A stretch of DNA of 6,309 nt from Treponema sp. Lineage in GTDB: Bacteria; Spirochaetota; Spirochaetia; Treponematales; Treponemataceae. The DNA lies in assembly GCA_022510885.1 (NCBI GenBank), contig JAFLSP010000101.1, positions 1-6,309 on the forward strand. Reading direction: 5' to 3'. The translations under genes and the position numbers were made by a program. Under the pieces are notes generated by a model. It saw only the letters and a program-made list of their open reading frames with translations. It was not told the origin of the DNA and did no database searches. Below, one piece after another: positions 1-6,309 of the stretch (the first letter of the stretch is position 1; the number at the start of each line of letters is the position of its first letter).

Positions 1-7
1 AAAGCCC

Positions 8-36
8 TTGCGCTTGCCCGCCCGCTCCGCTATACT
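8..36 (+). promoter_or_regulatory. Probable sigma70-type promoter of the argJBD-ppaC operon
   Basis: A TATACT hexamer at 31-36 matches the -10 consensus TATAAT at five of six positions. Exactly 17 bp upstream lies TTGCGC (8-13), which keeps the TTG core of the -35 box but matches only three of six overall. Transcription would start near 42-44, giving a leader of roughly 27 nt before argJ. A second -10-like hexamer, TATATT at 42-47, has no plausible -35 partner at 17 bp and lies inside an operator box. Only 7 bp lie upstream of the -35, so nothing can be said about activator sites. Confidence 0.6.
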
Positions 37-37
37 G

Positions 38-55
38 GCTGTATATTTATGTAAC
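38..55. promoter_or_regulatory. Putative ArgR operator (ARG box 1)
   Basis: The core TGTATATTTATGTA (40-53) agrees with the ARG-box core TGAATWWWWATTCA at 11 of 14 positions, including the AT-only centre. It overlaps the predicted transcription start just after the -10 box, so a bound ArgR/AhrC repressor would block initiation. It is the weaker of the two boxes. The assignment rests on the match to the known consensus and on its spacing from box 2; ArgR itself is not encoded in the window. Confidence 0.6.
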
Positions 56-58
56 TGA

Positions 59-76
59 GGTGCATATATATGCAGT
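59..76. promoter_or_regulatory. Putative ArgR operator (ARG box 2), overlapping the argJ start
   Basis: The core TGCATATATATGCA (61-74) is a perfect 14-bp palindrome and matches the ARG-box core TGAATWWWWATTCA at 12 of 14 positions. It is separated from box 1 by 3 bp, giving 21 bp centre to centre, the classic tandem arrangement bound by an ArgR hexamer. The box covers part of the argJ Shine-Dalgarno (TGAGGTG, 56-62) and the ATG at 70-72, so operator and translation start share the same bases. A purely chance palindrome is possible in AT-rich DNA, but position, spacing and downstream genes all agree with arginine control. Confidence 0.7.
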
Positions 77-1341
77 TTTCTTTCATTGACGGCGGCGTGA
101 CGGCGGCGCGGGGCTTTACGGCGAACGGCGTTCTGAACGGAATCAAGCCGAGCCGCACCACGAACGACACCGCGCTCGTGTTCAGCGAGAAGCCGTGCAG
201 CGCGGCGGGCGTGTTCACGCAGAACCGTGTGCAGGCCGAGTGCGTCAAGCTGACCAAGGCGCACGTCGCGGACGGCAGGGCGCAGGCGGTCATCGCGAAC
301 AGCGGGAACGCGAACGCCTGCACGGGCGCGCAGGGCTACGACGGCGCGCGGCGGGAGGCGGAGGAGGCCGCGCGGCGGCTGGGCATCGCGGCGGAGGACG
401 TGCTCGTGCTGTCCACGGGCGTCATCGGTCAGCAGCTTCCCGTCCAGAAAATCATCGACGGCATGGATTCGCTCGCGGGCGGGCTTTCCAAGGAAGGACA
501 CGCGGCGGCGCGCGTGGCGATTATGACGACCGACACGCAGTACAAGGAAGCCGCGCTTGAGACGACGATTGGCGGCAAGACCGTGCGCCTGGGGACGATG
601 GCGAAGGGCAGCGGCATGATTCACATCAACCTGGGGACGATGCTCGCCGTCATCACCACGGACTGCGCGATTTCTCCCGCCATGCTCGACAAGGCGCTGC
701 GCCGCTCGGCGGCGGGCACGTACAACTGCGTCTCGATTGACGGCGACACCTCCACCAACGACTCGCTCATCATCCTGGCGAACGGCATGGCGGGGAACGC
801 GGAGATTGCGGCGGAGGGCGCGGACTATGAGGCGTTCGTCGCCGCGCTTGACGCGCTCAACACCGTGATGGCGCGGAACATCGCCGCGGACGGCGAGGGC
901 GCGAGCCGCCTGGTCACGTGCAACGTGGTCGGCGCGCGGACGGTGGAGGACGCGCGCGGGCTTGCCAAAACGGTCATCTCGTCAAATCTGGTGAAGGCGG
1001 CCTTCTTCGGCGCGGACGCGAACTGGGGGCGCATCCTCGACGCGATGGGCTACTCGCCCTTTTTCTTCACGCCCGAAAAGACGAGCGTGAGCTTCTTGAG
1101 CCGCGAGGGCGCGCGGCGTTTCTGTGCGGCGGGCGAGGCTTGCGGCGGCGCGGAGCATTCGGTGCGCGTGTTCGACCACGGCGTTCCGCTCGAATTCGAC
1201 GAGGCGGCGGCAAAGAGCATCCTCAGCGAGGAGGCGGTGGACATCCTCGTGGAGCTTGAGGACGGCAGCGCGCGCGGCACGGCATGGGGCTGCGACCTGA
1301 CCTATGACTACGTGAAAATCAACGGCGACTACCGGACATAG
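70..1341 (+). CDS. argJ: Bifunctional ornithine acetyltransferase / N-acetylglutamate synthase
   Basis: ArgJ transfers acetyl from N-acetylornithine to glutamate, yielding ornithine and N-acetylglutamate (the cyclic arginine pathway, cytoplasmic); many members also use acetyl-CoA. The 423-residue product is full length. Family landmarks are the oxyanion-hole motif STGVIG (residues 115-120, T116-G117), KGSGMI (179-184), the nucleophile T190 in GTMLAVITTD, GDTSTNDS (225-232), DGEGASR with E276, GADANWGRI (315-322) and the C-terminal INGDYRT with N418 and T423. The precursor normally cleaves itself just before the Thr to give alpha and beta chains; here that bond is Gly189-Thr190 rather than the usual Ala-Thr. 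The ATG follows TGAGGTG (56-62) at a 7-nt spacing. It is first in the operon, directly behind the promoter and ARG boxes. Whether it is mono- or bifunctional cannot be read from the sequence. Confidence 0.96.
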   Translation: MQFSFIDGGVTAARGFTANGVLNGIKPSRTTNDTALVFSEKPCSAAGVFTQNRVQAECVKLTKAHVADGRAQAVIANSGNANACTGAQGYDGARREAEEAARRLGIAAEDVLVLSTGVIGQQLPVQKIIDGMDSLAGGLSKEGHAAARVAIMTTDTQYKEAALETTIGGKTVRLGTMAKGSGMIHINLGTMLAVITTDCAISPAMLDKALRRSAAGTYNCVSIDGDTSTNDSLIILANGMAGNAEIAAEGADYEAFVAALDALNTVMARNIAADGEGASRLVTCNVVGARTVEDARGLAKTVISSNLVKAAFFGADANWGRILDAMGYSPFFFTPEKTSVSFLSREGARRFCAAGEACGGAEHSVRVFDHGVPLEFDEAAAKSILSEEAVDILVELEDGSARGTAWGCDLTYDYVKINGDYRT

Positions 1342-1356
1342 CGCGGGGAGGACATC

Positions 1357-2259
1357 ATGTCGGAAGAAACTGACTTTCGGGAGAAAATCGACCCGCGCGT
1401 TGACAGCGTGCACTGGTCGGACGTGCTCGTGCAGGCGCTGCCCTATTTCCGCCACTGGGTCGGCAAGACGGTCGTCGTCAAGTACGGCGGCAACGCCATG
1501 CTCAACGAGGAGCTCAAGTCCGCGGTCATGGAGGACATCGTGCTCCTCAACACGATTGGCATCCGCGTGGTGCTGGTGCACGGCGGCGGGCCGGAAATCA
1601 ACCGGATGCTTGAGCGCCTGGGCAAGGAGCCGAAGTTCGTGAACGGCCTGCGCTACACGGACGCGGAGACGATGGAAATCGTGCAGATGGTGCTCACGGG
1701 CAAGCTCAACAAGGACATCGTGGGCATCCTCCTCCGCGAGGGCGGCAAGGCGGTGGGGCTTTCGGGCGTGGACTCGGGGCTGCTGCGCGCGCGGAAAATC
1801 GGCACGGACGGCGCGGACTTGGGCTTCGTGGGCGAGGTGACGGCGGTGAACCCGGCGATTGTCGTCTCGCTGTTGGACGAGGGCTTCATTCCCGTCGTCT
1901 CCACGGTCGCGCTGGGCGAGGGCGGCGACGGCGCGCGCTACAACATCAACGCGGACACGGCGGCGGCGAAAATCGCGGTCGCGCTCCGGGCGGAGAAATT
2001 CGTGCAGCTCACGAACGTTCCCGGCGTGCTGCGCGATGTGGGCGACCCCAAGTCGCTCATCCAGCGCATCCACCTTGAGGACGTGCAGAAATACATTGAC
2101 GACGGCACGATTGCGGGCGGCATGATTCCCAAAATCGAGTGCTGTATGCTGGCGCGGCAGGGCGGCGTCCCGCGCACGCACATCATCGACGGGCGCGTGC
2201 CGCACTCGCTGCTCATCGAGATGTTCAGCGACCGCGGCATCGGCACGATGATTTACTGA
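1357..2259 (+). CDS. argB: Acetylglutamate kinase, arginine-sensitive type
   Basis: ArgB phosphorylates N-acetylglutamate with ATP, the second step of arginine synthesis. The 300-residue protein is an amino-acid-kinase fold. Visible landmarks are VVKYGGNAM with K42, the glycine loop HGGGPEI (75-81), GLRYTD (97-102) for substrate binding, YNINADTAA (195-203) and GGMIPKIE with K259. It carries an N-terminal extension of about 36 residues before [10 protein letters not shown], with ALPYFRHW like the mobile N-helix of hexameric arginine-inhibited enzymes, and the C-terminal [13 protein letters not shown] segment (283-298) that lines the arginine site in those enzymes; the short arginine-insensitive E. 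coli type lacks the N-helix. Feedback inhibition by arginine is therefore inferred. The start follows GGGGAGGA (1345-1352). Only 15 bp separate it from argJ, and seven A residues (2259-2265) follow its coding end. Confidence 0.97.
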   Translation: MSEETDFREKIDPRVDSVHWSDVLVQALPYFRHWVGKTVVVKYGGNAMLNEELKSAVMEDIVLLNTIGIRVVLVHGGGPEINRMLERLGKEPKFVNGLRYTDAETMEIVQMVLTGKLNKDIVGILLREGGKAVGLSGVDSGLLRARKIGTDGADLGFVGEVTAVNPAIVVSLLDEGFIPVVSTVALGEGGDGARYNINADTAAAKIAVALRAEKFVQLTNVPGVLRDVGDPKSLIQRIHLEDVQKYIDDGTIAGGMIPKIECCMLARQGGVPRTHIIDGRVPHSLLIEMFSDRGIGTMIY

Positions 2260-2265
2260 AAAAAA

Positions 2266-2272
2266 GTGAGGA
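2266..2272 (+). promoter_or_regulatory. Ribosome binding site that fixes the argD start
   Basis: GTGAGGA lies 5 nt before the ATG at 2278. The GTG at 2266 is itself an in-frame possible start that would add four residues (MRTD), but it is preceded only by an A run with no Shine-Dalgarno. It is better read as part of the ribosome binding site for 2278. Confidence 0.7.
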
Positions 2273-2277
2273 CGGAT

Positions 2278-3444
2278 ATGGCGAGCAAGAATGTGCTGAA
2301 CAACTACGGGTCGTTCGGCGTGACCTTTGTGCGCGGCGAGGGCGCGCGGCTCTACGACGCGGACGGCAAGGAGTACATCGATTTTTTGGCGGGCATCGCG
2401 GTCAACTGCCTGGGCCACAGCTACCCGCCGCTGGTCAGGGCGATTGCGGAGCAGGCGGCGAAGCAAATCCACGTCTGCAACTATTTTACGAGCGACGTGG
2501 GCATCGCCTATGCCGACCACCTGCTTGCGGCGACGGGCTTTGACGGCGTGTTCTTCGGCAACAGCGGCGCGGAGGCGAACGAGGCGGCGATAAAGCTCGC
2601 GCGCAAGTACGGCTACCTGCACGGCGGCGAGAGGCGGCGCGCGGTCGTCACGCTCGCGCAGTCCTTCCACGGGCGCACGATGGCGACGCTCACGGCGACG
2701 GGGCAGGACAAGTTCCACCCCGACTGCTTCGCGCCCTACGTCCCGGAGTTCAGGACGATTGCGGCGAACGACTTTGGCGCGCTTGCGACCGCCTTCGACG
2801 ACAGCGTTGCCGCCGTGCTCATCGAGTGCGTGCAGGGCGAGGGCGGCGTGAACGTGATTGACGGCGCGTGGGCGCGCGCGCTTGCGGAGGCGGCGCGGAA
2901 CGCGGGCGCGCTCGTCATGGCGGACGAGGTGCAGACGGGCATGGGGCGCACGGGAACGCTGCTCGCCAGCGACGCGCTCGGCATCGAGCCCGACGTGGTG
3001 ACGCTGGCGAAGGGCATTGCGGGCGGCGTTCCGATGGGCGCGTGCCTGTACCGCGGCCGGGCGAAGGACGTGTTCGCGGCGGGCGACCACCAGTCAACCT
3101 TCGGCGGCAACCCGCTTGCCTGCGCGGCGGCGGAGGTGGTGCTTTCCACCGTGAACGAGCCGTCCTTCCTTGCGGACGTGGTGAAGAAAGGCGACTACAT
3201 CCGCGCGCAGATTGCGGGCTGGAACAGCCCGCTCGTGCGCGAAGTGCGCGGCAAAGGCTTGCTGATTGGCGTAGACCTGCATGACGGCGCGAGCGCGCTT
3301 GAGGTGGAAAAACGCCTGCTCGCGGCGGGGCTAGCCACCTCCACGGCGGGCAAGAACGTCCTGCGCATCGTGCCGCCGCTTGTCATCACGCAGGAAGAAA
3401 CCGACAAAGGCCTGGAGATTTTGCGCTCAGTGCTTATGGCGTAA
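2278..3444 (+). CDS. argD: Acetylornithine aminotransferase (PLP-dependent, class III)
   Basis: ArgD moves an amino group from glutamate to N-acetylglutamate 5-semialdehyde, making N-acetylornithine; many ArgD enzymes also act on succinyl-diaminopimelate in lysine synthesis. The 388-residue length is usual. Class III aminotransferase signatures in order: NSGAEANEAAIKLAR (95-109, phosphate loop), SFHGRT (129-134), ECVQGEGG (183-190), DEVQTGMGRTG with D216 that pairs with the pyridine nitrogen, the Schiff-base lysine K245 in LAKGIAGGVPMGA, STFGGNP (273-279), RGKGLLIG (324-331) and RIVPPLV with R363 for the substrate carboxylate. An ornithine or GABA aminotransferase is less likely given argJ and argB immediately upstream (18-bp gap). 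The gene ends in tandem in-frame stops TAA-TAG (3442-3447). Confidence 0.95.
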   Translation: MASKNVLNNYGSFGVTFVRGEGARLYDADGKEYIDFLAGIAVNCLGHSYPPLVRAIAEQAAKQIHVCNYFTSDVGIAYADHLLAATGFDGVFFGNSGAEANEAAIKLARKYGYLHGGERRRAVVTLAQSFHGRTMATLTATGQDKFHPDCFAPYVPEFRTIAANDFGALATAFDDSVAAVLIECVQGEGGVNVIDGAWARALAEAARNAGALVMADEVQTGMGRTGTLLASDALGIEPDVVTLAKGIAGGVPMGACLYRGRAKDVFAAGDHQSTFGGNPLACAAAEVVLSTVNEPSFLADVVKKGDYIRAQIAGWNSPLVREVRGKGLLIGVDLHDGASALEVEKRLLAAGLATSTAGKNVLRIVPPLVITQEETDKGLEILRSVLMA

Positions 3445-3470
3445 TAGAACAGAAAAAGAGTGGACGAACT

Positions 3471-5123
3471 ATGAAGCAGACAGTGTATGTTATCGGGCAT
3501 CGCAACCCCGACACGGATTCCGTGGTGGCGGCGATTGCGTATGCGCGGCTCAAGAATTTGCAGGGACACGCGGAGTACGTGGCGGCCCGCGCGGGGCATC
3601 TTTCCCCGCAGACAGATTATATCCTCAAGCGGTTCAACGTGCCCAAGTCGCAGTATTTCCACGACTTGCAGCCGCGCGTTGAGTTCTATATGCCCGAGGG
3701 CACGGAGACGGTGCTTGAGGACAAGTCGGTGTGGAGCGCGGTGGAGAAGCTGCAGAAGAACGGCTGGCATTCCATGCCGGTGGTGGACGGCGAGGGGCGC
3801 TACAAGGCGCTGCTGCACTACAGCGGCTTCGCCAAGAACATCCTCGACATCCTGAACCCGGAGCGGCAGACGGCAATCATGACGAGCGTGGAGCTGATTC
3901 GCGAGACGCTTGACGCGCAGCCGCTGTGCGTGCGCGGCGACCGCGAGGTGTTCCGCGGGCTTGTCCTCGTGGCGGACGATTCGCTTGAGACCTTCAAGAA
4001 GATTTTTGAGTCGCACCTGTCCGAGAAGGTCATCGTCGTGACGGGCGACCGCGCCGACATCCAGGACTACTGCATCGAGAAAGGCGCGCGCGCCATGGTC
4101 ATCGTCTCCTCGCTCGTGCCGACCAAGGACATCATCGCGAAGGCGGAGAAAAAGAAGGTCCCGGTGCTGCTCAGCTCCTACGACACGCTGTCCACGGTGC
4201 TGCTGACCACCTACTCCTCGCCCGTGGCGATTATGGCGGACAGCGGCGTGCCGGCGGTGCATAAGGGCGACAGCGTGAAGAAAATCAAGCCCGTCCTGCA
4301 CGCAAGCCCGAGCCGCTCGCTCACGGTGGTGGACGACGACAACAGGGTGGTGGGCATGATTACCGAGAACGACCTGCTGCACGACGCGCTCGTGGAAATC
4401 GCGCTGGTTGACCACAACGAGGTGTCGCAGGCGGCGGAGGGCATCGAGAACTACACGATTCGCGAGATTATCGACCACCACCGCATCGGCACGGTCACGA
4501 CGCGCACGCCGATTACCTTCATCAACAAGCCCGTCGGCTCGACCTCCACGATTGTGGCGAACCTGTACCGCGAGAACCACGTGTCCATTCCGCTTGAAAT
4601 CGCGCAGATTCTGCTGTGCGGCATCCTGAGCGACACGCTGATTCTGCATTCGGCCACGACGACCGACATCGACCGCGAGACCGCCGACTACCTTTCGAGC
4701 ATCACGGGGCTTGACGTGGCCGCGCTCGGGCAGGACGTGCTGAACGCGGGCAGCCACATCGGCACGCGCAGCGCGGCGGACGTCATCAGGCAGGACAAGA
4801 AGGAGTACCGCGACGAGCGCAACGTCTACACGGTGAGCCAGATTGAGGTGGACGGCACGGACGAGCTGCTCGCGCGCAAGCAGGAATTCCTGGACGAGCT
4901 GGAAATCACGCGCCGCTCGCACGGTGCGCTGTTCGCCGCGCTGCTCGTCACCGACATCACGCGCCTGAGCTCGCTCATGCTCGTCTCGGCGGACAAACGC
5001 TTCCTGCCGTACATAACGTTCCCCGCTCAGGAGGACAACGTGTACTTCCTCAAGGACGTGATGAGCCGCAAGAAGCAGCTCATTCCGCTGCTGAGCGAGC
5101 TGATTGAGCGGTACAACGGCTAG
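3471..5123 (+). CDS. ppaC: Manganese-dependent inorganic pyrophosphatase with CBS-DRTGG-CBS regulatory insert (family II)
   Basis: It hydrolyses pyrophosphate to two phosphates in the cytoplasm. The 550 residues read as a split DHH domain: residues 1-65 with GHRNPDTDS (metal ligands H10, D14, D16), then about 308-430 with VDHNE (D314), IIDHHRIG (D335, H336, H337) and GILSDTL (D388). A DHHA2 domain (about 440-550) ends in SRKKQ (R533, K534, K535), the phosphate-binding arm. Inserted in the DHH domain are CBS1 (about 66-130), a DRTGG domain (about 140-250, with TGDRADIQ at 191-198) and CBS2 (about 252-306). In characterised homologues such as the Clostridium perfringens enzyme, CBS domains bind AMP/ADP (inhibitory) and diadenosine polyphosphates (activating); the same is inferred here. 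All catalytic residues are present. The Shine-Dalgarno (GAGTGG, 3458-3463) is weak. The 26-bp gap after argD has no terminator, so co-transcription with the arg genes is likely. Confidence 0.95.
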   Translation: MKQTVYVIGHRNPDTDSVVAAIAYARLKNLQGHAEYVAARAGHLSPQTDYILKRFNVPKSQYFHDLQPRVEFYMPEGTETVLEDKSVWSAVEKLQKNGWHSMPVVDGEGRYKALLHYSGFAKNILDILNPERQTAIMTSVELIRETLDAQPLCVRGDREVFRGLVLVADDSLETFKKIFESHLSEKVIVVTGDRADIQDYCIEKGARAMVIVSSLVPTKDIIAKAEKKKVPVLLSSYDTLSTVLLTTYSSPVAIMADSGVPAVHKGDSVKKIKPVLHASPSRSLTVVDDDNRVVGMITENDLLHDALVEIALVDHNEVSQAAEGIENYTIREIIDHHRIGTVTTRTPITFINKPVGSTSTIVANLYRENHVSIPLEIAQILLCGILSDTLILHSATTTDIDRETADYLSSITGLDVAALGQDVLNAGSHIGTRSAADVIRQDKKEYRDERNVYTVSQIEVDGTDELLARKQEFLDELEITRRSHGALFAALLVTDITRLSSLMLVSADKRFLPYITFPAQEDNVYFLKDVMSRKKQLIPLLSELIERYNG

Positions 5124-5135
5124 TGCCGCCGCGCG

Positions 5136-6309
5136 CTATTCCCAGCCGAAGGTCGCCGGCGGCTTGTTGGTGATGTCGTAGAAGATTGCGTCCACGTAGG
5201 GCAGCGCGGCAATCCGCGCGGCAATCTCGGCAAGCAGGTCCTGCGGCAGCGGCGCGAAGCGCGCGGTCATCACGTCCTCGCTGCACACGGGGCGCAGGAC
5301 GAGGCTGCACCGCTGCGCGTCCGTCGCGTAGGGCAGGCATATCGTCAGGTGCTGGAAAATCTTGCCGTACCAGCCGCTCTGGTGCAGCGCGGTCAGCACG
5401 ATGTCGTCCGCGTCGCGCGTCTGGTCGAGGCGGCGTTTGTCGCAGTAGCCTTCGCGCAGGGAAAAATCCTCGTCCCTTGCGCGCGGGTTCTGCCACAGTT
5501 TGATGACGCAGCGGTTGATGTGCCGCGCGCTGTTCGTCACCGCGCTTGAGGCGGCCTCCAGTTTCTCCCATTTTTTCGGCAGGTGATAGAAGCCGTTTTC
5601 CTCCGCGCGGAAGGTGAGCACGGCGGGGAAGCGGTAGGTGCGGAAGTCGCCCTGCACGCCCACGGAGCGCACGGGCAGCACGGAGCGGCGCAGCGTCTGC
5701 GTGCAGTGCGGGCAGAACTGCGTGAAAGTCACGGCATCAAGCTCCGCCTGCGCTTCCTGCATTTCTTCCCGGTCGCCCTCGCTGAGCCTGCCGCTTGAGC
5801 ACAGCACGTTGATGCTCAGCCCCGGCCCGGGGAAGGGGTGGCGCATGACCAGCTCGTCGCTCAGCCCCAGTTTCTTGCCGATGACGCGCACTTCGTCCTT
5901 GTACAGGTCCTTGAGCGGCTCGATAATCAGCCCCTGTTCGAGCAGCGCCTGAATGCCGGCGACGCGGTTGTGGTGGGTCTTTATCGTCCGGCTGTTTTTC
6001 GTCCCGCCCGACTCGATGATGTCGGGGTAGAGCGTGCCCTGCGCGAGCAGCCACTGCGTCTCGTCCAGGTGCTGCCGCGCGACGACCTCATTGCGCACGG
6101 TGATGAAATGCTCGCCGACGGCCATGCGCTTTTCCTGCGGGTCGGTCAGCCCGCTGACGGCTTGCAGGAATCCCTCGCTCGCGTCCTCTACAATAAAATG
6201 GGAGAATCCGTGGGCGCGGTAGGCCTCCGCCACGCGCGCGCTCTCGTGCTTGCGCATGAAGCCGTTGTCGATGTGCAGGCCGAGCACGCGCTCCTGCCCG
6301 AGCGCCTTG
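5136..6309 (-). CDS. guaA: GMP synthase (glutamine-hydrolysing), C-terminal part, long eukaryote-like form; 5' end outside window
   Basis: GuaA converts XMP to GMP using glutamine and ATP, releasing AMP and pyrophosphate. The reading frame runs open off the right edge (last codons read KALGQERVLGLHIDNG), so the GTG at 6285-6287 is internal; the glutaminase domain and the SGGVDS P-loop lie outside. Counting from that GTG, the ATP-pyrophosphatase part shows HIDNGFMRK (5-13), AQGTLYPDIIES (82-93), KTHHN (103-107), EPLKDLYKDEVR (123-134) and HPFPGPG (150-156). The dimerisation domain has LPVRSVGVQGD (204-214), then about 90 extra residues, then SGWYGKIFQ (304-312) and the C-terminal YDITNKPPAT-GWE. 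That split layout resembles human GMPS and not the short E. coli form. An isolated CPHC (192-195) is unusual. The gene converges on ppaC with 12 bp between stop codons. Confidence 0.95.
   Translation of the reverse strand, partial: KALGQERVLGLHIDNGFMRKHESARVAEAYRAHGFSHFIVEDASEGFLQAVSGLTDPQEKRMAVGEHFITVRNEVVARQHLDETQWLLAQGTLYPDIIESGGTKNSRTIKTHHNRVAGIQALLEQGLIIEPLKDLYKDEVRVIGKKLGLSDELVMRHPFPGPGLSINVLCSSGRLSEGDREEMQEAQAELDAVTFTQFCPHCTQTLRRSVLPVRSVGVQGDFRTYRFPAVLTFRAEENGFYHLPKKWEKLEAASSAVTNSARHINRCVIKLWQNPRARDEDFSLREGYCDKRRLDQTRDADDIVLTALHQSGWYGKIFQHLTICLPYATDAQRCSLVLRPVCSEDVMTARFAPLPQDLLAEIAARIAALPYVDAIFYDITNKPPATFGWE

Noticed and set aside
42..47. TATATT as an alternative -10 box for argJ
   Set aside because: No -35-like hexamer lies about 17 bp upstream, and the bases are accounted for by ARG box 1.
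2266..2268. GTG start for argD
   Set aside because: There is no Shine-Dalgarno before it, and the GTGAGGA beginning there is well placed for the ATG at 2278.
982..3090. A 702-codon open frame on the minus strand opposite argJ, argB and argD
   Set aside because: It is antisense to three well-supported enzymes, its product is dominated by Arg, Ala, His and Val with no recognisable motif, and such frames arise when GC-rich third positions remove stop codons from the opposite strand.
3421..3447. Possible internal promoter before ppaC (TTGCGC and TAATAG, 15-bp spacer)
   Set aside because: The -10 matches only three of six positions, the spacer is short, and the TAATAG is explained by tandem argD stop codons.
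3195..4922. A 575-codon minus-strand open frame opposite the end of argD and most of ppaC
   Set aside because: Same composition bias, crosses a gene boundary, and has no domain signature; the plus-strand ppaC has all catalytic residues.
5080..5571. A second minus-strand frame of 163 codons over the guaA 3' end
   Set aside because: It overlaps guaA in another frame and has Arg/Ala-rich low-information sequence, while the guaA frame ends in the conserved family C-terminus.
6285..6287. GTG as a true start codon for a short guaA lacking the glutaminase domain
   Set aside because: The frame stays open to the window edge and the upstream codons (KALGQER) continue the conserved family sequence.

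Overview
The window is a GC-rich bacterial chromosome segment, densely coded, with third codon positions mostly G or C. It carries four complete plus-strand genes and one minus-strand gene cut by the right edge. The lineage cannot be fixed from this window. The CBS-DRTGG form of family II pyrophosphatase is best known from Clostridia and related anaerobes, and the argJ-argB-argD order occurs widely. A GC-rich Firmicute (Clostridia or Negativicutes type) or another GC-rich anaerobe is the most I would infer.

Layout: positions 1-69 are a short, locally AT-rich control region with a sigma70-type promoter (8-36) and two ArgR-type operator boxes (38-55 and 59-76). The boxes are 21 bp apart centre to centre, and the second covers the argJ ribosome binding site and start codon. 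Then come argJ (70-1341), argB (1357-2259), argD (2278-3444) and a CBS/DRTGG manganese-dependent pyrophosphatase, ppaC (3471-5123). All are on the plus strand with gaps of 15-26 bp and no visible terminator between them, so they look like one operon. On the minus strand and convergent, with only 12 bp between the two coding ends, is the C-terminal part of GMP synthase guaA (5136 to beyond the right edge). No intergenic stretch approaches 300 bases.

How they work together: ArgJ acetylates glutamate by recycling acetyl from N-acetylornithine. ArgB phosphorylates N-acetylglutamate, and ArgD aminates N-acetylglutamate semialdehyde to N-acetylornithine; the intervening reductase ArgC is not in the window. 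Arginine appears to control the pathway twice: at transcription through the ArgR boxes, and at the enzyme through the arginine-sensitive form of ArgB. PpaC hydrolyses pyrophosphate, a product of both argininosuccinate synthetase and GMP synthase, and its CBS domains are expected to sense adenine nucleotides.

I see no previously undescribed system. The points most worth a second look are the tandem ARG boxes, the long eukaryote-like dimerisation domain of GuaA, the placement of ppaC behind argD, and a variant ArgJ self-cleavage site.
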